Assembly: GCA_022559985.1 (NCBI GenBank)
Contig: JAFJTR010000063.1
Span: 1 to 64,000, forward strand
Source: Parastagonospora avenae f. sp. tritici 18332-5
Taxonomy: Eukaryota > Ascomycota > Dothideomycetes > Pleosporales > Phaeosphaeriaceae
Length of the DNA: 64,000 bases
Reading direction: 5' to 3'
This document shows positions 57,384 to 64,000 of the stretch, piece after piece. The position numbers and the translations under genes were made by a program. Below the pieces are notes generated by a model. It worked only from the letters and a program-made list of their open reading frames with translations, searched no databases and was not told where the DNA came from. Positions within the stretch are counted from its first letter, which is position 1; every line of letters starts with the position of its first letter.

Positions 57384-58586
57384 TCAGCCTCCCAACTCGA
57401 GTAACAATTCTTCGATCCTCCGGACTTCATTACGTGGCCCTCCGTCGACGACTTTCCATTCTAGCAAACTCTCCTTTGCCTTTCCGGCCCACATTTTTGC
57501 CTCCTTGACCATCCCGTGGCTGGCGTACACGTATGCCAGTCTCTCGTAATCCGCCGCGAGGAGCACATCTAAACCTTCTTTGGAACTAAGGTCCATGACC
57601 TCCTGTTCCCAGCTAACGATCTGCTGCGCATTGTATGTCTCGGGCGTGAGATTCTCTAGCTTCTTCCGCACTTGCGCAAACCTCGCTCTGCGCTGATCGC
57701 TGCCTGCAATGGCATATCTCGAGTCGGTACACATATCGCAAGTGCATCCAAAGTTCCAGCCTTCCTTGTAGAGCTTCTGTCTCTCGGCATGAGGCAGATC
57801 GACCCTGCCATAGCTGATGCCGATCTCTTCGCCAGGCTTGATATCTCGGAGCGCTTTGATCTCCATCATCAGCGACATGGGAATAAACCTGGCATGTGCA
57901 TTCGGACGACATGCGTGGTTGATCCGCGCCACGGATGGAAAGAGACACATGTACGAGTCGTCTTGTCCGCCATCGTGTAGCTGACATGCAAACGCATTGG
58001 TCTTCATGACGTCCTCAATGTCAGAGCCTCCAAGACTCTTGTCAAGACTCAGCACAAGCTTACGGTCAACGTCCGGTAATTGCCGGAGAGCATTGTTGAA
58101 TAGCTCCGCGCCTTGGTCGTGCGACAGGTACGACGGAAACTGAGCGGACGCAATAATGCGCGGAGAGTCGAGCAGAATGGTAGTTGTCTTGGGAATGAAT
58201 TGGGTAGCAATGGCTCCGAATCCCTTGCCTTTGATAGCGCGCACCTCAAACGGTTCGACGGAAGCACGTCCGGGAGAATCGGTGAATGACAACGGGGCGG
58301 CTATGGCATTGGCGGCTGTTGGCGTGGAGATTAGACTTAAACCATGGCCGCGGTGGAAGTTTAAAGTCGCATGTGTGCAGTATTCTTTCCCTCTTCGGGA
58401 GAGACAGTAGGGATCGTGTGACCAGATGCGGTGTTCGTAAGGCTGAACCGGCTCGTGCTGACAGACTGGAGCCCGATCTGACAGGATCTGTTGTTGGGTA
58501 TGTGCGCATTGGTGTTGCAACGTTGACGCGGATGCATTAACTGCAACCCCACAGAGTAGGACAGCAAAAGAGGGTACCGACTTCAT
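57384..58586 (-). CDS. SET-domain protein with N-terminal signal peptide
   Basis: A 400-residue intronless frame. The SET core has the expected FEVRAIKGKGFGAIATQ start, RINHACRPNAHARFIP (the NHxxxPN substrate/SAM block) near 217, and GEEIGISYG (catalytic-Tyr block) near 256. A post-SET cysteine triad (GCTCDMC) near 278 suits zinc binding. The C-terminal part is helical, TPR-like. What is odd is the N-terminus: MKSVPSFAVLLCGVAVNASA looks like a signal peptide, followed by a Cys/His-bearing linker (CQHEPVQPYEHRIW). No MYND zinc finger is evident. Substrate is unknown; many such SET proteins are not histone methyltransferases. Confidence 0.88.
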   Translation of the reverse strand: MKSVPSFAVLLCGVAVNASASTLQHQCAHTQQQILSDRAPVCQHEPVQPYEHRIWSHDPYCLSRRGKEYCTHATLNFHRGHGLSLISTPTAANAIAAPLSFTDSPGRASVEPFEVRAIKGKGFGAIATQFIPKTTTILLDSPRIIASAQFPSYLSHDQGAELFNNALRQLPDVDRKLVLSLDKSLGGSDIEDVMKTNAFACQLHDGGQDDSYMCLFPSVARINHACRPNAHARFIPMSLMMEIKALRDIKPGEEIGISYGRVDLPHAERQKLYKEGWNFGCTCDMCTDSRYAIAGSDQRRARFAQVRKKLENLTPETYNAQQIVSWEQEVMDLSSKEGLDVLLAADYERLAYVYASHGMVKEAKMWAGKAKESLLEWKVVDGGPRNEVRRIEELLLELGG

Positions 58587-59495
58587 TATGGTTCCTTAAC
58601 TGAGAAAAAGGGCGAGGCGTCAGAAGTCGACATGTTTGTTCATCTCCTGAGGCCTGCCCAGGCGTCCGTAACGTGAGTGAAACACGAGAGCTGTCGCGTA
58701 CCTGATTGCGCAACATCCCCCTCTTCTCGGAATCGTGACGTGTCTCTCTGCCCGAGGGAATCTACATCCCGAGGTCCTTTGTGAAAACCTCCGATCTCAC
58801 TCAGCTCGGAGCCCTATCGGTAGTGCCTGATCGCCATAACAAGAAGAACCGAAGCCATCGCGAGATCGCACCCCAGGATATCCCAGGACCCACAATCAGC
58901 CCAGCGTCCCGGCACTAAACCGGCCCCATCTCCAGCGATCCCCCGTTACACCATCGCACGCATCCCGAAAGCGCGCCCGCAAGCCACAGGGACTCGAAAT
59001 AGGCTTTGGATCCTCACCACATCCGGCTCGACAAAGTGACGGCGTCACGTCAAAGCGGACGCAACCAGCCATCAAGTGTGGAAATTGAACGACGCAGCCA
59101 CCAACTACAGCACGAACCTGTCAAATTTCGCCTCGTTCTTTATATTATCGTCACACAGGGCTGGCGAGCAGGCAGCCGTCGAAGGAAATTAAACCCGTGC
59201 GACAAAAAGCAATATGCTGTTGGGAGTACAATGGCTTGAGAGGGCAGTGACAGGTGCCACACTATCATCGACAGGCAAAGACCTGGTTACTGAATATGGC
59301 AAGTAATTGTCTTTGACCTGGAACTGGGGATGTGTTCGCGTGTGCATTAGGCCCGGCGCTGGAGCCATGTCGCGTGCTAATTTTGTGAAGCGCCGACGCG
59401 ACTATTCGTGCTGGAGGCTCTTCCGATCGCTCGAGAGCGGTTGTCTTTGTGCAATGAGGATGAAGCCATTAACGTACCATAGCTAGCTCCTTGCG
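58587..59495. other. intergenic, SET promoter and CnxE 3' flank
   Basis: About 900 bp; no frame resembles a gene. Sequence just after 58587 (CTGAGAAAAAGGGCGAGG) is the 5' flank of the SET gene. Confidence 0.5.
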
Positions 59496-61788
59496 CTACG
59501 TTGCTACACATCCACCCAGTTTACCCATGAGCAGCGCATCCACCTTGGCGCCTTTCTTCAGGCTGCCGTCGCCCTGAGGGATACAGAGTAGCGCATTGGC
59601 ACCCTTGAAGCTTCCGATGCGTGAGCTTCTCTGTCCGCCAGTAGATGTTGCGTACAACTGTCCGTCCTCCTTGGCCACGACGAGCGCACGGTGATACTCG
59701 GGTCGTCCCTTGTCCATCCTGATGTCCTCGTCCAACGTAGCCTTGACTCTTGGAAGCCCCGTAGGTTTGATACCAGCCTGATGGTGTAGGGATGGGAGTA
59801 CAAAAAGGTGGAAGCAAACGATGGCAGATGCCGGATTACCAGGAAGGCTGAAAATGACTCTGTCCACGCGGCGACCGTCGTCATCTTTGACGGGTACGGT
59901 GGCGAAGGTCGTGGGCTTTCCTGGTTTCATGTTCACGCGACCAAAGTGGATGGTGCCACCGAGACTGCGCTCGATGGTGGGCTTGAGAAGATCGAGCTCG
60001 CCCATCGAAACGCCACCGGACGTGATGACCATGTCGCACTTGCGGAGAGCATCGCGGAGCGTTGCTTCTAGACTCCCAGGCCTGATTTGTGTCAGTGATG
60101 AATGCATCACATATTATAGCGAAACCGAATACATACTTGTCTGATGCGACTCCAAGGTCGATAGCATCGAAGCGATGACTTCGAACAGCAGTGATGAGTG
60201 TTGGCCTGTTTGTATCCCTAACCTCACCCATTCTTAGAGGGCCTTCTCTGTTGTGCTCAATGAGTTCGTCACCTGTACTCAACACACCTACTACCGGCCT
60301 CCTGTAGACCGAAACCTTCGTAGTGCCGACTGAAGCCAGCAAGCCGAATTCGCCGCCAATGACTGTGATGCCCTCGCCTTTCTTCAGAATGGTGTCGCCT
60401 TCCTTGACATCACTTCCTACTTCACGAACGTTTTCACCAGCCTTGATCTCATCGGTAAGAATCTCAATCTCCTTCTCTTCCTTCCCATCGTCCGTCTGGC
60501 TTTTAAGTACAGTGTCTTCGACCATAACAACAGCATCAGCGCCGGGCGGCAGTGGTGCACCAGTCGTGATTCGTGCGATCTCTCCATCTTTGAGGCCCTT
60601 GACTTCTCCTGGCTGAGCATGCGATATGATAGTGACTGGATATACACCTTTCTCAAACTTGCCCGAGCTCGGGATCTTGATAGCATATCCATCTACGATA
60701 CTCGCTCTAAATGCAGGGACAGACTCGGCTGCCTTCACATCTTCAGCCAATACAGCGCCTCCAAGCTTCATGTTGACTGGAACCTGTTCGACAGTAGGGG
60801 CTGGCGTTTGCTCAGCAATAAGCTTGAGGGCGTCTGGAACTGCAAGCATTGGGTACGGTGAAGACCGATACCTGCTGCTGGGTCCTGCAGTGGGATCATT
60901 GGACTGAGGCCGTTCTTCTGGCTTTGTGTGAGGTCGCGGACCGGCATGGCCGCCAGGCCCGTGGGAGTCGCCATGTCCATGTCCATGGTGATGATGGTGA
61001 ACATGTCCAACTGCACCTGTTGGAATTAGTGTTTGTCTCCAAGCTGCAGGTATGAACTATTGATTACTACCTGTTGCTGAGCCACCAGACGAGACACCAG
61101 CTTCCTTCTCAAGCTTCTTCACCCCACCGATGTGTAAGAGCCTCGTATCAGCACCAGCTGCCTGAATACATGCGTGTGGTAGCAATCTCAGAATGGCTTC
61201 CAGATTCTCCTTTGCGCCCTTCGGAGAGCCAGGCAGCGTTAGTACAAGAGTATGTTTGCGAACACCAGCTACAGGTCTTGCCATAAGAGCGACTATAAAG
61301 TGTTAGCTGGTGAAGGACATTATGAAGCTGACTACTGACAAGGTGTTACAGCATAGGAGTTTGCGAGCATGCCATGACTGCTCGGGGTCAGTGAAATCAT
61401 GTTACAAATCAATTGCTGAACCTACACAAGTCCAGGTGCATGTCTGTCTAAGAGAAGTGTAACTGCCTTCCCCTCGTTAGCCTCAATTGTCGATTGATCT
61501 TTCAATACACACCTCGGGGGTCACATCCTTTGTGGCGAATCCTGTTCCTCCGCTGGTAACGATTAGGTTGACAGGCTCGGGCCCATCTGACCACCATCGG
61601 ATGGTCTTTTGTATCGTGAGGATATCGTCCGGTACGATTTGGGTCTCGGTGAGCTCCCATTGGTTGTCTCCGACGCTATCGAAGACGTCTTTGAGGACCG
61701 GTATGCATCTATCGGTCGATGCATCTTTAGACGCAGTGTCGGAGACGATGAGAACCGCTGCCTTTAACTTTGTACCACCTTCGCTCAT
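59496..61788 (-). CDS. cnxE: molybdenum cofactor synthesis protein (gephyrin/CnxE; molybdopterin adenylyl- and molybdenum transferase)
   Basis: Inserts molybdate into molybdopterin, needed for nitrate reductase. Six exons: 61788-61513, 61466-61426, 61377-61340, 61292-61071, 61016-60137 and 60081-59496 (introns 46-55 bp) give 680 residues. The G (MogA) domain comes first: VSDTASKDAS, IVTSGGTGFATKDVTPEAV, HAPGLVHGMLANSYAVTPFA and MARPVAGVRKHTLVLTLPGS. A His-rich linker at about 193-215 contains HVHHHHHGHGHGDSHGPGGH. The E (MoeA) domain follows from about 235 (VPAFRASIVDGYAI, TTGAPLPPGADAVVMVED, GVLSTGDELIE, DMVITSGGVSMGELD, SLPGNPASA). G-E order is the fungal/animal order, unlike plant Cnx1. 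Each splice restores a family motif; the short exons 2 and 3 are supported by that only. Confidence 0.93.
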
Positions 61789-62161
61789 TGTGGCGCATTT
61801 GGCTTTGTAGTTGGTGAGAAGTGGAGGTCTTGTCCTGTAAGCCGCGGATGGATGACATAGGCGCACGGACCAGTGTGTCTCAAATAGGAAGTCATTCAGA
61901 CAGCTTTCAAAGCCAATGAATTCCTATATAATCTAACGCGAAAGGTATTGAACGCCTATGCTCGCTCATGATACATGCATTATACAAGCAACCTATATGT
62001 ACATCGTACAATCTCCACAGCCCTCTGTTTGGTAGATGCTTCCAACCTCGACGTGACGAGCTAGGCTCCCGCTTTGATGTTGCGATGCTCTCTTAAGACT
62101 CATTACCATCGACGAACTATGACGTCCTGCAAAATCGCCGCACGAATCGCTACCAGCTTCT
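61789..62161. other. intergenic, cnxE promoter side and VMA16 3' flank
   Basis: 373 bp between the cnxE start and the VMA16 stop. A TATA-like sequence CTATATAATC is at 61924-61933, about 140 bp before the cnxE ATG. No gene is seen. Confidence 0.45.
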
Positions 62162-62964
62162 TCACTCAAAATCGTGCGCGTTGCTTTGCATGAGCAGTCC
62201 AATAATGAGACCGAATAGTCCAAGAATGGCAGCGAAGATCTCAATGGTGAGAATCTTGACGAACCTGGTATTTCATGTTAGTTACTGCCAACAAGAGAGT
62301 TCGATGAGTGCACGCACAGGGAAGGGTCGGCAGCATCTGCGAGCGCAGCACTACTTCCGTTGATGCCGACGCAGACACCGCAGATCAAGTTGCACATGCC
62401 AACGGTCAAGCCAGCCCAGAACAGTGCGTATCCGGTGAAGATGTTTGATGGGCTGAAGATTTGTTCAATGTCATCAATCTGGTTCATCTTGGATGAGAAA
62501 ATGATGGCCATGATGACGCCGTAGATGGCGACAACTTCGCAGAAAATGATGGAGATCAAGTTCTTCGTTCTTATCCGGGGTGCCTTGACACCACCACCGA
62601 CGATAGAGACACCAGTAGTCCAAATGCCCCTATCTTCGTGTCAGATGCGAGCTTCCATGCCGATGCGCGCTGCCATACCATGCTGAGCCTACGACGGAGA
62701 GACCGATGCAAAGCGCGATGCCCAAACTGGCGAATGTGTAGGGCGAAACGGTTTCGAGGAATTGTCCGACCTGAAGAGGTATTAGAGAGTACGTGAGAGA
62801 CGTTCGGAGGTATTCGCGCGTACATTGAAGGCTTCACCCTCGTTCTGGAAGAGCATGTCTGTTCGTCATTAGCGACTCCCTGCTGCCATGTCCAGGCGTC
62901 ACGTACAAAGCCCAACCACGCCAAGCGCAGCTGTGGCGCCGCCGGTTCCGTAAGTAAGAGACAT
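62162..62964 (-). CDS. VMA16: V-type proton ATPase proteolipid subunit c''
   Basis: One of the membrane-rotor subunits of the vacuolar proton pump. Five exons: 62964-62907, 62858-62824, 62770-62679, 62629-62318 and 62264-62162 (introns 48-53 bp) give 199 residues, with family-typical hydrophobic spans. Marks are QNEGEAFNVGQFLETVSPYT, ALCIGLSVVGSAWGIWTTG, GGGVKAPRIRTKNLISIIFC and the proton-carrying Glu in FCEVVAIYG (Glu93), then AGLTVGMCNLICGVCVGING and SLFVKILTIEIFAAILGLFG. KAPRIRTKN separates c'' from c and c'. All splice sites join family-consistent blocks. Confidence 0.95.
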
Positions 62965-63167
62965 GGTGAAGGAACGGGTGGAGGATGCGGAGATGGATGG
63001 AAAGGTGGCGGGCTGGAGCTCTCGCGATGAAGCTCACTGAGGATGACGGTTGCTGCAGCGGCTAAACCCCGGGCGGAAGCCTCTAGCGTCGCCGCGAGAC
63101 CTGCAACTCCCGATGGTAGGCAATCACCATCTCTCAAACCCCAGCGACGCCGCAACAGCTCGTCAAC
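62965..63167. promoter_or_regulatory. divergent promoter region, VMA16 / TOA2
   Basis: 203 bp between the two ATGs, CT- and CG-rich, with no obvious TATA box. The two genes are both essential-type housekeeping genes. Confidence 0.5.
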
Positions 63168-63620
63168 ATGGCCGACCAGACTAAATACTACGAGCTGTAC
63201 CGCCGAAGCAGGTACTACATGCGCCTTCTGGGGAACGATTTGGAGTGCGATGGCTGACCAAGGACAGTCTGGGCGGTGCCCTCACAGACACGCTGGACCA
63301 CCTGATCACTGAGCGCCGGATCGAGCCCCAGCTTGCCATGAAGATACTCATAAACTTCGACAAAGCGGTTGCGGATGGGCTTGCTGAAAAGGTCAAGACA
63401 CGCCTGACGTTCAAGGTGGGCTTTGTGCTTCGTGACAGCATAGAGCACAAAGACTGATGTGCTGCCTTTGTAGGGTCACCTTGACACGTACCGATTCTGC
63501 GATGATGTCTGGACATTCATAATCAAAGACATTAACTTCAAGCTGGACAACTCGAACCAAGTTCATGCCGACCGCGTCAAGATCGTCAGCTGTAACACAA
63601 CCCGTCCCGGTCAAGCTTAG
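63168..63620 (+). CDS. TOA2: transcription initiation factor IIA gamma subunit
   Basis: Small subunit of TFIIA, which stabilises TBP on the promoter. Exons 63168-63211, 63268-63415 and 63474-63620 (introns 56 and 58 bp) give 112 residues. MADQTKYYELYRRSSLGGAL, TDTLDHLITERRIEPQLAMK and ILINFDKAVADGLAEKVKTR are the TFIIA gamma helical domain; TYRFCDDVWTFIIKDINFKL and VKIVSCNTTRPG are its beta-barrel end. Length is normal for the family. Confidence 0.96.
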
Positions 63621-64000
63621 AGCTTAGTCTCTGGCTGTACTTGAAATATTAGCTTGCTGACCATTCTCCAGTACCGAACAAAAGTGCGACAACGGCGCCA
63701 GGAAAATAGATACATGCAGCGTACTGTTACGAACCAGACACGATGGAGACGTGCCCATGAGATATCGAGATCGACATCTGTGTTTTCGGGCAGTCTGGAA
63801 TCGCAAAAGGATTGGAACTTCTTTGGTTGCTACGGGCGTTTTGGGAAGACTGCGGTAGTCATGGATATCTTGGCATAAATTTGGAGTTTTGATATTTGCC
63901 AAACCAATTTGAAGTCACTTCTGATACCATCGCAATGATCTGGTAATTGCAAAATAGCTCATACTATCAAATGGCTCTACATGTATATGTGCAAACCTAC
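63621..64000. other. intergenic to window end
   Basis: 380 bp of TOA2 3' flank. Short frames at 63624-63902 have no recognisable content. Confidence 0.4.

Noticed and set aside
1..64000. tRNA, rRNA or CRISPR features
   Set aside because: No tRNA B-box with a matching A-box and acceptor stem, and no regular spaced repeats were seen; a tRNAscan run would settle tRNAs.

Overview
This is nuclear DNA of a filamentous ascomycete, most likely a dothideomycete close to the Pleosporales. That placement is an inference from protein character only. The support is: short introns of about 44-57 bp (one of 100 bp) with fungal GTANGT donors and CTAAC-like branch sites; genes packed on both strands; fungal-only families (KTR mannosyltransferase, Zn2Cys6 regulator, Pth11-like rhodopsin, fungal gephyrin order); and a decayed Ty1/copia element whose stops look like RIP damage. 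I rebuilt splice sites by hand from consensus signals plus reading-frame and family continuity. Several of the longest open frames begin at TTG or GTG, so I moved those starts to in-frame ATGs.

Layout. 1-1.5 kb: the 3' end of a dead copia retrotransposon. 2.1-14.1 kb: two large minus-strand genes of amino-acid signalling to TORC1, LST4/FNIP and IML1/DEPDC5. 14.9-19.1 kb: a 95-residue membrane protein divergent from the spliceosomal helicase PRP22. 19.7-24.4 kb: a KTR mannosyltransferase divergent from the mRNA-decay factor PAT1. 26-27.3 kb: a secreted pepsin-like protease. 28-30.9 kb: an unnamed 964-residue protein that I read as a Zip2/SHOC1-like, nuclease-dead XPF-family meiotic factor. 31.2-32.9 kb: a Zn2Cys6 regulator. 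33-39.4 kb: FAD synthetase head-to-head with the sulfite reductase beta subunit. 39.7-42.6 kb: pyridoxamine-phosphate oxidase and a TTC38-like TPR protein. 44.8-46.2 kb: a Pth11-like membrane protein. 46.4-47.9 kb: a Kes1-type oxysterol-binding protein. 49.2-51.3 kb: secreted asparaginase and a frameshifted HD-domain (cyanamide hydratase-like) gene. 51.4-53.2 kb: a Hikeshi/OPI10 protein and a secreted cytidine-deaminase-fold protein. 54.9-55.8 kb: a cysteine-rich single-pass membrane protein. 57.4-58.6 kb: a SET protein with a signal peptide. 59.5-61.8 kb: molybdenum-cofactor synthesis (gephyrin/CnxE). 62.2-63.6 kb: V-ATPase c'' divergent from TFIIA gamma.

Most genes are housekeeping and there is no biosynthetic cluster. 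The links I can draw are local: LST4 with IML1 (TORC1), and FAD1 with MET5 (flavin supply and a flavodoxin-containing sulfite reductase). The best candidates for something under-described are the XPF-like protein at 28-31 kb, the exported SET protein, and the His-rich linker of the gephyrin homologue. Roughly a quarter of the window is intergenic with nothing I can support.
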